Positions 8,599 to 17,174 of a stretch of 44,923 bases of DNA are shown in pieces. Location of the stretch: contig VBCK01000122.1 of assembly GCA_005882215.1 (NCBI GenBank), positions 1 to 44,923 on the forward strand, read 5' to 3'. Source of the stretch: Betaproteobacteria bacterium (lineage in GTDB: Bacteria; Pseudomonadota; Gammaproteobacteria; Burkholderiales; Burkholderiaceae_F). The notes beneath the pieces were generated by a model. The model had not been told where the DNA came from and did no database searches. It was given only the letters and a program-made list of their open reading frames with translations. Within the stretch, counting starts at the first letter, position 1. The number at the start of each line of letters is the position of its first letter. The position numbers and the translations under genes are program-made.

Positions 8599-9024
8599 CT
8601 ATGCGTGCAAGTTGCCCCACAGTACTGCGGCGACGACGCTCCAAGCCGCAGGAGCCTGGTCGACTCTCTCGCTGACAAGTTCCGGCACCGTCGACTCCGT
8701 GATGACGCCGACTTCATTGAATCGAAAACGCGCGATCGGCGTTAGCTCTGTCGCCCCGGAGGTGTCCATCCTCCTGCATTGAACTTCGCCATGCGGCGGC
8801 ACGCAATCGCCGGGAATTGTCAGAACAAACTCGATCCATGAGCCGGCGTGCACGACGACGAATCGGTCCGCGCCGGGATCGTGGGCGATGCGCAGCCCGC
8901 GGAACAAGGGCCGCCCTTCGGCAGCCCGCTCGGCAAGCTTTGAGAACGACCGAAACAAGACCTGCAGTACGGAGGGAATGCCGGTTCCGCCGTCCGCGGC
9001 TTTCTTCCGAGGGAGCTTTTTCAT
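8599..9024 (-). CDS. Hypothetical protein, 141 aa
   Basis: No family recognised. The N-terminus is basic (MKKLPRKKAADGG), followed by an amphipathic region (VLQVLFRSFSKLAERAAEG) and a probable beta-rich core (RFVVVHAGSWIEFVLTIPGD, ARFRFNEVGVITEST). It has no signal peptide or transmembrane segment. No clear ribosome binding site precedes the ATG. Same strand as the cupin, 128 bases upstream of it, so the two may be cotranscribed. Confidence 0.5.
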   Translation of the reverse strand: MKKLPRKKAADGGTGIPSVLQVLFRSFSKLAERAAEGRPLFRGLRIAHDPGADRFVVVHAGSWIEFVLTIPGDCVPPHGEVQCRRMDTSGATELTPIARFRFNEVGVITESTVPELVSERVDQAPAAWSVVAAVLWGNLHA

Positions 9025-9166
9025 TTAGGGGCGAGCGCGGCTGCCAACAGCAGTCGTTCCGGGAGCGGCCCCGGAGTGAGGAAGCGGCCCACCGAGGCGC
9101 CGCTCAGAGGGCCTTGTTGCCACGACAGACCCATAGTCGTGTTCCTTTCGTTCCGGAGGTGGGATC

Positions 9167-9229
9167 ATGACGCGCGTCGCCGAAATTTGCGAGAAATCCC
9201 ATGAACTCGATACGTGTCGCTCTGATTAG
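9167..9229 (+). CDS. Possible 20-aa leader peptide overlapping the M28 peptidase start
   Basis: A strong ribosome binding site, GGAGGT at 9155-9160, sits six bases before an ATG at 9167 that encodes MTRVAEICEKSHELDTCRSD and stops with TAG at 9227. The peptidase ATG at 9201 is in another frame and lacks a good ribosome binding site of its own. Translation of this short frame would carry ribosomes across the peptidase start, so coupling is plausible. It could equally be a chance frame. Confidence 0.3.
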   Translation: MTRVAEICEKSHELDTCRSD

Positions 9230-10919
9230 CTCTCTGGGTGCAACGCTCACCGCGGGTTGCGCGACCGGCGCGCCGCCCGCCAGTGTGAGCAGCACCCCGC
9301 CGAATATTGGGCGGGCGCTGCAGGAGGTGGACGCGAGCGACTTTCTCAAGCACATCGAGACCCTCGCTTCGGACGATTTCGAGGGACGCTCTGTCGGCGC
9401 CCGCGGAGAGGCGGTCACCGTGGACTACCTCGTCGGCGAGTTCAAGCGTATCGGTCTTATGCCGGGCAATCCCGATGGCAGCTACATTCAGCGTGTCCCG
9501 TTGACCGAGCATACATCGGCCCCGAGCGCCATCATCAAGGCGGGCGCTACGCGCTTGGATCTCAAGTTCCCCGATGACTTCGTTGCCTGGTCCTTCCGAC
9601 GGGAGCCGCAGGTTAACGTCAGCGGCTCGGAACTGGTATTCGTGGGCTACGGGGTCGTGGCTCCCGAATACGCCTGGGACGACTACAAGGGCGTCGATCT
9701 GAAGGGGAAGACCCTGCTGATGCTGATCAACGATCCCCAGATTCCAGACCCGCACGATCCGACGAAGCTCGACGACAAGATGTTCATGGGGAAGGCGATG
9801 ACCTACTACGGGCGCTGGACCTACAAATATGAAATGGCAGCCGCGGTGGGTGCCGCAGGCGCGCTAATCGTCCACGAAACCGGGATGGCTGGGTATCCGT
9901 ACTCAGTCGTGGTCAATTCCTGGGCTCGCGAAAATTTCGACATCCAAACGAATGCACCCAATCCGCACTTCCCTGCCGTGTCGGGATGGATTCGGCTTGA
10001 GAGTGCCAAGGACGTGTTCTCGGCAACTGGGTACGACTTTGCCAGGTTGAAGCAGGCCGCGCTGAGTCGCGACTTCAGACCGGTGGCCCTGGGCGCGACG
10101 ATCGACCTCAGCGTGAATACGGCCTGGCGTGACGTAGCGTCGCAGAACGTGATCGGCCGGATCGAAGGGTCCGACCCGAAGCACAAGGACGAGCACGTGA
10201 TCTATTCCGCCCATTGGGACCATTTCGGGTGGGATCGCGAGCTGCCGGGCAGCAAGCACGATCAGATCTACCATGGCGCCGTCGATAATGCCTCGGGCGT
10301 GGCAGCGCTTCTCGAAATCGCCAAGGCATTCACCGCGCTTGCACAACCGCCCCGTCGTTCGATCCTGTTCATCGCCACCACGGCGGAGGAGCGCGGTCTT
10401 CTGGGGGCGCAGTTCTATGCGGGTCATCCGCTATACCCGCTGCGCAAGACCCTGGCGGATATCAATATGGATGGTATGAATCTATGGGGGCGTACGCGCG
10501 ACGTGGAAGTCATCGGCTCCGGAAAATCCGAGTTGGAGGACGCCCTTGCGACTGCCGCCGCGAGCCAGGGTCGGGTCACCAGACCCGACGCTCATTCGGA
10601 AAAGGGATTCTTTTACCGGGCCGATCACTTCGAATTCGCCAAGGTGGGCGTGCCGTCGCTCTTCGTCTTTGGCGGCGCCGATTACATCGGACAACCTGGA
10701 GACTTCGGCGAAAAAAAGTTCAACGACTACGTCGCCCACGACTATCACAAAGTCACCGATGTCGTGCGCCCGGATTGGAACCTATCCGGAGCGGTCGAAA
10801 ATATGCGGCTGCTGTTCCAGGTCGGTTACGACGTCGCGCAGGGCGCCCGGTATCCGGAATGGAAAGCCGGGGCGGAGTTCAAAGCCCGGCGCGACGAGAT
10901 GATGGGGAGGCCGCACTGA
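9201..10919 (+). CDS. M28 family zinc metallopeptidase, lipoprotein
   Basis: 572 aa. A lipobox signal peptide (ALISSLGATLTAGC) predicts a lipid-anchored periplasmic or outer-membrane enzyme. A PA-type insert (FVGYGVVAPEYAWDDYKG, AAAVGAAGALIVHET) precedes the M28 catalytic domain. Zinc ligands and catalytic residues are recognisable: the His/Asp of SAHWDHFG, the Asp of GAVDNASGVAALLE, the Glu pair of TTAEERGLLGA, the Asp of DINMDGMN and the late His of DYHKVTD. Predicted aminopeptidase. It ends close to the convergent thiamine-diphosphate enzyme. Confidence 0.9.
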   Translation: MNSIRVALISSLGATLTAGCATGAPPASVSSTPPNIGRALQEVDASDFLKHIETLASDDFEGRSVGARGEAVTVDYLVGEFKRIGLMPGNPDGSYIQRVPLTEHTSAPSAIIKAGATRLDLKFPDDFVAWSFRREPQVNVSGSELVFVGYGVVAPEYAWDDYKGVDLKGKTLLMLINDPQIPDPHDPTKLDDKMFMGKAMTYYGRWTYKYEMAAAVGAAGALIVHETGMAGYPYSVVVNSWARENFDIQTNAPNPHFPAVSGWIRLESAKDVFSATGYDFARLKQAALSRDFRPVALGATIDLSVNTAWRDVASQNVIGRIEGSDPKHKDEHVIYSAHWDHFGWDRELPGSKHDQIYHGAVDNASGVAALLEIAKAFTALAQPPRRSILFIATTAEERGLLGAQFYAGHPLYPLRKTLADINMDGMNLWGRTRDVEVIGSGKSELEDALATAAASQGRVTRPDAHSEKGFFYRADHFEFAKVGVPSLFVFGGADYIGQPGDFGEKKFNDYVAHDYHKVTDVVRPDWNLSGAVENMRLLFQVGYDVAQGARYPEWKAGAEFKARRDEMMGRPH

Positions 10920-10989
10920 GCGAGAATGGCGGTTCATGGCCGATCGCGGGCCTGCGCGACCGAGCTCCATACGGATTCGGCGGCAAGCC

Positions 10990-12681
10990 TTACGGGCTCT
11001 CGGCGACTCGCAGCGACGCGACGGTCGCCTCCGGTGTCAGCAGGTCCGGATCGCACACGAGTTCTATCAATGCGGGGCGCCGCTGCTCGCGCGCGTAGGT
11101 CAGGGCCTCGTTCAGCGCAGGAGCGAAACCCGCGGTGTCGTTCACCCGCAGGCCCAGCGCGCCGAAGGATTTGGCCAGCAGCGGGAAATCGGGATTTGCC
11201 AGCGTGGTGCCGCTGACGCGACCTGGAAAGCGCCGCTCCTGGTGCAGCCGGATCGTGCCGTACATCGAGTTGTTCAGCAGCAGGAATATCACGCCCGCGT
11301 GATGCTGCGCGGCGGTGGCCAGCTCCTGCACGCTCATCATCAGGTCGCCGTCGCCCGTCACGCACACCACGGTGCGCTCGGGCGCCGCGATCTTGGCGCC
11401 GATCGCAGCCGGCACGCCGTAGCCCATGCAACCGGAGGTCGGCGCGATCTGGGTGCCAAGCCTGCCATAGCGAAAAAACCGGTGCACCCAGATCGAGAAG
11501 TTGCCGGCGCCGTTGGCGATGATCGCGTCGCGCGGCATCGCCTGGCGCAGCTGCCGCATCACCTGCCACAGGTCGAGCGCCGGCTCGCTCTGGTTGTACA
11601 GCGCCGGCCTTTGCTGCCACTCTTCGTACTCGGCGCGGCCGGAGCGGGTGTGTTCGCTCCAGTCGGACTCGATCGGATTCATCGCGCCCAGGCGCGCGGC
11701 GAACTGCGACATGCCCGAATTGATCATCAGTTGCGCCTGGTAGACGCGTCCGAGCTCTTCGATGCCCGCGTGCACGTGCACCAATGCCTGTTCGGGGACG
11801 GGCGCCCGCAGCAGCGTGTAGCCGCTCGTGGTCATCTCGCCCAGTCGCAGCCCGATCGCGACCACGAGGTCGGCCGTCCTGATCCGCTGCGCCAGCTTCG
11901 GGTTGATCCCGATGCCGGCCTCGCCGATGTAGTTCGGATGGTCGTTGTCGAAGCGGTCCTGGAACCGGAAGCCGCACACCACCGGCAGGTCGTTGGCCTC
12001 GACGAAGCGGCGCAGGTTGTCCAGGGCGCCGCCGGTCCAGCCGGGCCCGCCCAGCATCAGCAGCGGGCGCTGGGCCTGGCGCAACAGGCTGCGCAGCGCG
12101 GCGATCTGGGTGTCGCTCGGAGCGGCCTGCACCGGCTGGTGGCAGAGCGCGTCGGGCACGCGCGTGGATCGCCCCAGCAGATCCTCGGGAAGCACCACCA
12201 GCGCCGGGCCCGGCCGCCCGCTGGAAGCGCACTGGAACGCACGCGCCACGACCTCGGGAATGCGCTCGGTGCTCTCGACCTGTTCGACCGCCTTGGCGAC
12301 CGCTCCGAACATCTGGCGATAGTCGATCTCCTGGAACGCTTCTCGTCCGAGGTGCTCGGTGCCCACCTGTCCGATGAACACGACCAGAGGCGTTGAATCC
12401 TGGCGCGCGTTGTGAATTCCGATCGCGGCGTTGCTGGCGCCGGGTCCACGCGTGACGAACACGACGCCCGGCTGGCCTGTCAGGCGGGCGTAGGCATCGG
12501 CCATGAACACCGACCCGGATTCGTGGCGGTTCACGATCAGGCGGATCGCGGCGGAGGCGTCGTGTAATGCATCCAGCACGCCGAGGTAGCTCTCGCCCGG
12601 AACGCAGAATACGTGGTTCACTCCCTGGATCAGCAACTGATCGACCAGGAGGCGGGCGCCGGTTCGCTCAACGAGATCCAT
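10990..12681 (-). CDS. Thiamine diphosphate-dependent enzyme, acetolactate synthase-like
   Basis: A 563-aa three-domain ThDP enzyme. The N-terminal PYR domain has VFCVPGESYLGVLDAL with the conserved Glu; the central domain has PLLMLGGPGW; the C-terminal PP domain has the ThDP motif GDGDLMMSVQELATAAQ ending in LLLNNSMYG. This is the ALS/glyoxylate carboligase/oxalyl-CoA decarboxylase superfamily; the substrate cannot be assigned, and no regulatory subunit gene is adjacent. The ATG at 12681 (MDLVERTGARLLVDQLL) is preferred over a start at 12738. It lies 90 bases downstream of fliR on the same strand with no terminator visible, so read-through from the flagellar operon is possible. Confidence 0.85.
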   Translation of the reverse strand: MDLVERTGARLLVDQLLIQGVNHVFCVPGESYLGVLDALHDASAAIRLIVNRHESGSVFMADAYARLTGQPGVVFVTRGPGASNAAIGIHNARQDSTPLVVFIGQVGTEHLGREAFQEIDYRQMFGAVAKAVEQVESTERIPEVVARAFQCASSGRPGPALVVLPEDLLGRSTRVPDALCHQPVQAAPSDTQIAALRSLLRQAQRPLLMLGGPGWTGGALDNLRRFVEANDLPVVCGFRFQDRFDNDHPNYIGEAGIGINPKLAQRIRTADLVVAIGLRLGEMTTSGYTLLRAPVPEQALVHVHAGIEELGRVYQAQLMINSGMSQFAARLGAMNPIESDWSEHTRSGRAEYEEWQQRPALYNQSEPALDLWQVMRQLRQAMPRDAIIANGAGNFSIWVHRFFRYGRLGTQIAPTSGCMGYGVPAAIGAKIAAPERTVVCVTGDGDLMMSVQELATAAQHHAGVIFLLLNNSMYGTIRLHQERRFPGRVSGTTLANPDFPLLAKSFGALGLRVNDTAGFAPALNEALTYAREQRRPALIELVCDPDLLTPEATVASLRVAESP

Positions 12682-12771
12682 CGTCACCAGGGGCGCTGCA
12701 GAATCGAAACCGTCGCCGATCCGGCGCGTGGTTCGCACCCGCAGCGGGTCGGATTGTAGCGGTGGGGCGCG

Positions 12772-13536
12772 TCAGCCGGCGCCGGGCAGCGCGGCCAGGC
12801 CCTTCTGGAGCACGCCCCGTAGCGGAGCCTCCAGCGTGGGCAGGAAGAGCGCGAGCGCAGCCAGGCCGGCCAGCACCGTCAGCGGAAAACCGACCGCGAA
12901 CAGATTCAGTTGCGGCGCGACCCTGGCCATCACGCCCAGCACCACGTTGACCATCAGCATCACGGCCAGTATCGGCAGGCAGATCGTCAGCGCGATCGCG
13001 AATATGTCCGAAGCGGCCCGCACCAGCGCCAGCGGTTCGATCGGCGCGGCCGCTGCCGCCGGGAAGAGGCGGAAGCTGTCCACCAGTGCCGACAGCAGGA
13101 TCAGATGGCCGTCGATCGACAGGAACATCAGCAGCACCAGCATCGACATGAAGTTGGACACCACGTTCTCGGACTCCCGCGTATCGGGATTGAAATAAGC
13201 CGAGAACGACAGTCCGATCTGCAGTCCGATCAGCTGGCCGGCCAGCTCGATGCCGACGAATACGATCCGGATCGCAAACCCGAGCGCCAGTCCGACCAGG
13301 ATGTTCTGTGCGAGCTGCACGAAGCCCTTCGCCTCGAGCAGGCCCGCGAGCGGCGGCGAGCTGACCACGGGCGCGATCGCGATCGTGATGGCGAGCGCGA
13401 TCCCCACCTTGGCCCGGACCGGGATCGCCTGGTGCGACAGCAGCGGCGCCGAAGCGAACAGGGCCAGGATCCGGGTCAGCGGCCAGAAGACCGATCCATA
13501 CCACTGACTGAGCTGCGCGGTGTCGAACGCGAACAA
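12772..13536 (-). CDS. fliR: Flagellar type III export gate protein FliR
   Basis: 254 aa, six or so transmembrane segments. Forms the membrane export gate with FliP and FliQ. Landmarks: FWPLTRILALFASAPLLSH, LGFAIRIVFVGIELAGQLIG, GLSFSAYFNPDTRE and NLFAVGFPLTVLAGL. Last gene of fliLMNOPQR; starts 37 bases after fliQ. Confidence 0.95.
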   Translation of the reverse strand: MFAFDTAQLSQWYGSVFWPLTRILALFASAPLLSHQAIPVRAKVGIALAITIAIAPVVSSPPLAGLLEAKGFVQLAQNILVGLALGFAIRIVFVGIELAGQLIGLQIGLSFSAYFNPDTRESENVVSNFMSMLVLLMFLSIDGHLILLSALVDSFRLFPAAAAAPIEPLALVRAASDIFAIALTICLPILAVMLMVNVVLGVMARVAPQLNLFAVGFPLTVLAGLAALALFLPTLEAPLRGVLQKGLAALPGAG

Positions 13537-13573
13537 GGACGGTATCCGCGGGCGTGCGTTTTCGCGCTGGCGC

Positions 13574-13843
13574 TCAGCCGACCGCGCCCGGAATCGACTC
13601 GAACAGGCGCCGCACGTAGTCGACGAAGAAGGTCAGCATCCACGGGCCCGCAACGACCAGCGCGAGCAGCGTGCCGATCAGCTTCGGAATGAACGTCAGC
13701 GTCATCTCGTTGATCTGCGTGGCCGCCTGCAGCACCGAGACGATCAGGCCCACCACGAGCGAGGTGATCAGCAGCGGGGCCGCCAGCAGCAGCATCACGG
13801 TCAGCGCCTGCTGGCCGATGGTCACGACGGATTCGGGGGTCAC
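13574..13843 (-). CDS. fliQ: Flagellar export gate protein FliQ
   Basis: 89 aa, the standard length, with two transmembrane hairpin segments (ALTVMLLLAAPLLITSLVVG and LALVVAGPWMLTFFVDYVRR) and the family's conserved Q-ATQINEMTLTFIPK segment. Wraps around the FliP/FliR core of the gate. Starts 13 bases after fliP. Confidence 0.95.
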   Translation of the reverse strand: MTPESVVTIGQQALTVMLLLAAPLLITSLVVGLIVSVLQAATQINEMTLTFIPKLIGTLLALVVAGPWMLTFFVDYVRRLFESIPGAVG

Positions 13844-13856
13844 GGCGCTTTCCGCA

Positions 13857-14618
13857 TCAGGTCGAGTAGCTGGCTACGAGCGAGCCGATCAGCAGGTTCC
13901 AGCCGTCGGCCAGCACGAACAGCATCAGCTTGAACGGCAGCGACACCAGCACCGGCGACAGCATCATCATCCCCATCGACATCAGCACGCTGGCCACCAC
14001 CATGTCGATGATCAGGAACGGGATGAACACCATGAAGCCGATCTGGAACGCGGTTTTCAGCTCGCTGGTGACGAAGGCCGGGATCACCACGCGCATCGGC
14101 AGCTCGGCCGCGCCGGCGGCCCCGGACTGCTTCGGCTCGATGCGCGCGGCGCGCGCGAACAGCATCAGGTCGGTCTCGCGCGTGTGCTTCAGCATGAAAT
14201 CGCGCAGCGGCGCCGAGCCGGCGCTGACGGCCTGCTCGAACGAGATCTTCTGTTCGCTGTACGGAACGTAGGCCTGGTCGTGGATGCGGTCGAAGGTCGG
14301 CCCCATCACGAACAGCGTCAGGAACAGCGCCAGCCCGATGAGCACCTGGTTGGGCGGCGAGGCCTGCGTGCCGAGCGCCATCCGAAGCAGCGACAGCACG
14401 ATCACGATGCGCGTGAAGGAAGTCATCATCAGCAGCATCGCCGGCAGGAAGCTGAGCACCGTCAGGAACAGCAGCGTCTGTACCGGTACCGAGTACTGGG
14501 TGCCGCCGCCGGCCAGCGGCGAGGTCGTCATCTGCAGCGGACTTTGCTGCGCAAGCGCCGGCTCGACGAGCGCCAGCGCGGCCAGCAGCACGGCCAGCAC
14601 AAGGAGGATCGGCTTCAT
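13857..14618 (-). CDS. fliP: Flagellar export gate protein FliP
   Basis: 253 aa. Unusually for a gate protein it has a cleavable signal peptide ([20 protein letters not shown], cleavage after ALA), as is known for FliP. Four membrane segments and the conserved [49 protein letters not shown] and [15 protein letters not shown]. The start at 14618 overlaps the fliO stop as ATGA; the open frame extending upstream to 15014 is a shadow of fliO. Confidence 0.95.
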   Translation of the reverse strand: MKPILLVLAVLLAALALVEPALAQQSPLQMTTSPLAGGGTQYSVPVQTLLFLTVLSFLPAMLLMMTSFTRIVIVLSLLRMALGTQASPPNQVLIGLALFLTLFVMGPTFDRIHDQAYVPYSEQKISFEQAVSAGSAPLRDFMLKHTRETDLMLFARAARIEPKQSGAAGAAELPMRVVIPAFVTSELKTAFQIGFMVFIPFLIIDMVVASVLMSMGMMMLSPVLVSLPFKLMLFVLADGWNLLIGSLVASYST

Positions 14619-15052
14619 CGCGGAGAGGCCAGGCGCCGGATGATGTCCGAGAAGCTGCGCTCGGAAGCGACCGAAGGCGGCGCGCCGGCGTCGGCACCGG
14701 CCGGGAGCGTGCCCAGGCGGCGGATGCCGGCCGGGCTGACGCCGAGCAGCCAGCGACGATCGGCCACTTCGATGATCACGATCCGGTCGCGCGGACCCAG
14801 CGGCAGCTGGGCCACCACGCGCAGTCCCGTGACCGAGGTCGCCTGCGCCAGGCCGGCGCGGCGCAGCAGCCAGGCTGCGGCCGGAATCAGTGCCAGTACC
14901 AGCAGCAATCCGAACAGCAGCGGAGTGAGCGAGGGGCTGGCAGCGGGCGGCGGCGCCTGCGTCTGCGCCTGCGCGGCGATTGTCAGCAGGGCGGCGCCGG
15001 CGCCGAAGCCACACCGGAGGGTTTGCGGGAAGGAGGGCGGCCGTCGGGACAC
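14615..15052 (-). CDS. fliO: Flagellar biosynthesis protein FliO
   Basis: 145 aa, GTG start. An N-terminal signal-like stretch precedes one clear transmembrane helix ([20 protein letters not shown]), followed by a small cytoplasmic domain ([34 protein letters not shown]) typical of FliO. FliO is a chaperone for FliP assembly. Overlaps fliP by 4 bases; follows fliN by 21 bases. Confidence 0.9.
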   Translation of the reverse strand: MSRRPPSFPQTLRCGFGAGAALLTIAAQAQTQAPPPAASPSLTPLLFGLLLVLALIPAAAWLLRRAGLAQATSVTGLRVVAQLPLGPRDRIVIIEVADRRWLLGVSPAGIRRLGTLPAGADAGAPPSVASERSFSDIIRRLASPR

Positions 15053-15073
15053 GATGGACTGCTCTCGGCTGCC

Positions 15074-15496
15074 TTATCGATTCAGGCGGCGCATCCGCTC
15101 GCTGGGCGTGACGATGTCGGTCAGGCGGATTCCGAACTTTTCGTTCACCACGACCACTTCGCCCTGGGCGATCAGGCAGCCGTTGACCAGAACATCCATC
15201 GGTTCCCCGGCCAGCGCATCCAGCTCGATCACCGAGCCCTGCGCCAGTTGCAGGATGTGCTTGATCGGAATCTTGGTGCGTCCGAGCTCCACCGTCAGAT
15301 TGACCGGTATATCGAGGATCAGGTCCAGGTCCTGGCCCGCTTCCGGCGCGCTGCCGGGGCCCAGGCGAGGGAAGATGTTGGCCGGCTGCGCCGCCGGTTC
15401 CACCGCGCCCCTGACGGCCGCCTGCTCGGCCATCGCCGCGCCCCAGTCCTCATCGCCGGCCAGGCCGCCGGAGGAGCTCTCGTTCGGCGTTTCCAT
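15074..15496 (-). CDS. fliN: Flagellar motor switch protein FliN
   Basis: 140 aa. The C-terminal SpoA domain is clear: [40 protein letters not shown] and [20 protein letters not shown]. The N-terminal 60 residues are acidic and Ala/Pro-rich linker. C-ring component that with FliM sets rotation direction and docks FliH. Two bases separate it from fliM. Confidence 0.95.
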   Translation of the reverse strand: METPNESSSGGLAGDEDWGAAMAEQAAVRGAVEPAAQPANIFPRLGPGSAPEAGQDLDLILDIPVNLTVELGRTKIPIKHILQLAQGSVIELDALAGEPMDVLVNGCLIAQGEVVVVNEKFGIRLTDIVTPSERMRRLNR

Positions 15497-15498
15497 CC

Positions 15499-16500
15499 TC
15501 AGGACTCCTCGATCGCGAGGTTATCGCCGAAGTGCGAATACTTCAGCAGCCGTTCGATCCGGATCGCGATGTGACCGTTGACGGTTCCGAAGCTGCACTC
15601 CATCACCGGCACGCCGTCGATCTTGACCGGGATGATGTCGCGCAGCGGCAGCGGGACGAAGTCGCCGGGCTGCAGCCGGATCAGCTCGCGCAGCCGCATC
15701 TGGGTGTTGGCGAGTTCGCCGCACAGCTCGACCTCGGCGCTCTGCACCTGCTGAGTGAGTTGGCGAACCCAGCGCCGGTCCGGCTCCTGGCCGTCGGCCT
15801 GCAGCGACGAGTACAGCACGTCGCGGATCGGCTCGAGCGAGGCGTACGGGAAGCAGAAGTGCACCTCGCCGCCGCTGTCGCCGATTTCCACGTTGAACGT
15901 GGTCGCGACCACGATCTCGGAAGGCGACGCGACGTTGGCGAACTGCGTATGCATCTCGGAGCGCTGGTGATAGAAATCGAACTTGAACAGGCTCCCCCAC
16001 GCTTTCGCGTATTCGGTGGTCGCTACCTGGACCAGGCGCTGGATGATGCGCTGCTCGGTCGGCGAGAAATCGCGCCCTTCGATCCGGAAGCGCAGCTTGC
16101 CGTTGCCGCCGAACAGTGAATCGATCACCGTGAACACCAGCGTCGGGTCGAAGATCAGCAGCCCGGAGCCGCGCAGCGGGGCGAGCGAGAGGATATTGAT
16201 GTTGGTCGGCACGGCGATGTCGCGCACGAATGCCGAGTACTTGATCACGCGCACCGGTCCGACCGAGATCTCGGGACTGCGCCGCATGAAGTTGAACAGC
16301 CCGATCCGGAAGTTGCGCGCGAACCGTTCGTTGATGATTTCCATCGTGGGCATCCGGCCCCGAACGATGCGCTCCTGGTTGCCCAGGTTGTAGCTGCGGA
16401 TCCCCTCGGCCTGCTCCGGCGCCTCGAGCTTCTGCGGTTCGCCCGTAACGCCTTCCAGCAGCGCGTCGACCTCGTCCTGCGATAGAAACTGTTCGGTCAT
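15499..16500 (-). CDS. fliM: Flagellar motor switch protein FliM
   Basis: 333 aa. The extreme N-terminus carries the CheY-P binding peptide (FLSQDEVDALLEGV). The middle domain includes the SLFGGNGK loop and PTLVFTVIDSLF, and the C-terminal SpoA domain ends VNGHIAIRIERLL. Links CheY-P binding to rotor reversal. Four bases after the fliL stop. Confidence 0.97.
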   Translation of the reverse strand: MTEQFLSQDEVDALLEGVTGEPQKLEAPEQAEGIRSYNLGNQERIVRGRMPTMEIINERFARNFRIGLFNFMRRSPEISVGPVRVIKYSAFVRDIAVPTNINILSLAPLRGSGLLIFDPTLVFTVIDSLFGGNGKLRFRIEGRDFSPTEQRIIQRLVQVATTEYAKAWGSLFKFDFYHQRSEMHTQFANVASPSEIVVATTFNVEIGDSGGEVHFCFPYASLEPIRDVLYSSLQADGQEPDRRWVRQLTQQVQSAEVELCGELANTQMRLRELIRLQPGDFVPLPLRDIIPVKIDGVPVMECSFGTVNGHIAIRIERLLKYSHFGDNLAIEES

Positions 16501-16504
16501 GAGC

Positions 16505-17017
16505 TCACTGGATGATCAATTGGGTGATGCGCACCGCGGTGACGGAATGCTCGGCGGCGGTGTGGTCGAGGGACCGGTTGGCGGCGTCCACGATGTCCTT
16601 GGCGAGCGCCTGCTTGCCGTCCCGGCTGGCCAGATCGGTCGCCTGACGCGCGCTCAGCACCAGCAGGATTTCGCTGCGCAGCGCCGGCATCATCTCCTTG
16701 ATCGTCGTTTCCGCTTCCTGCGAGGCGATTTCCAGGCTGAACTTGATCTGCATGTAGCGGTCCTGCTCCTTCTCGGCCAGGTTGACCGTGAACTGGTCCA
16801 GGTCCACGAAATTCGGAAGCTTGCGCGGGCCGCCCGTCTTGGCCGCGTCGGCGGCGGACGCGGGCGTCCGTTTCAGGTAGATGAAGGCGCCGGCCGCACT
16901 GACGCCCAGCATCAGTGCCGCCGCGACCATGATGACCAGCTTCTTGGGCAACCGCTTTCTGGCCGGCGCCTGCGCCGCCGCCGGCGCCGGTGCTGCCCCC
17001 TGCTTGATGTCCGCCAT
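16505..17017 (-). CDS. fliL: Flagellar basal body-associated protein FliL
   Basis: 170 aa. A cytoplasmic basic N-terminus, one transmembrane helix (LVIMVAAALMLGVSAAGAFI), then a periplasmic domain with the family-typical VDLDQFTVNL, YMQIKFSLE and C-terminal VRITQLIIQ. FliL associates with the stator and supports torque. First gene of fliLMNOPQR, preceded by the proposed FlhDC box. Confidence 0.95.
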   Translation of the reverse strand: MADIKQGAAPAPAAAQAPARKRLPKKLVIMVAAALMLGVSAAGAFIYLKRTPASAADAAKTGGPRKLPNFVDLDQFTVNLAEKEQDRYMQIKFSLEIASQEAETTIKEMMPALRSEILLVLSARQATDLASRDGKQALAKDIVDAANRSLDHTAAEHSVTAVRITQLIIQ

Positions 17018-17086
17018 CTTGAGTCCCGCCGAAAGCGCTGAGCTGCCGCGCCTCGCGCATTTATGTGATCAGCGCCGCACTTGATT

Positions 17087-17134
17087 GCCGATTATTCGGG
17101 ACCGCCCGGTCGCACGATCGGCCGAATATGGCGG
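17087..17134 (-). promoter_or_regulatory. Proposed FlhD4C2 box upstream of fliL
   Basis: In the fliL direction the element contains CCGAATAATC (17099 down to 17090), 73 to 82 bases before the fliL ATG. An inverted partner half-site containing ATATTCGG lies 22 bases upstream (plus strand 17122-17134). The same CCGAATAATC core recurs before fliF and flhB. Assigning it to FlhDC is inference from position. A 9-base direct repeat TTTGGGCGA (17137-17145, 17150-17158) lies just upstream. Confidence 0.55.
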
Positions 17135-17174
17135 ATTTTGGGCGACTGCTTTGGGCGAGTGTTCCGGCCCCAAT

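Noticed and set aside
10936..12396. Long plus-strand frame opposite the thiamine-diphosphate enzyme
   Set aside because: Composition is that of an antisense shadow, and the minus-strand protein has full ThDP motifs.
13671..15581. A 636-codon open frame antisense to fliQ, fliP, fliO and fliN
   Set aside because: It is the GC-driven shadow of certain genes: His/Arg/Gln-rich without domain motifs.
17137..17158. Direct repeat TTTGGGCGA with 13-base period upstream of fliL
   Set aside because: Two short copies; too little to call an operator.
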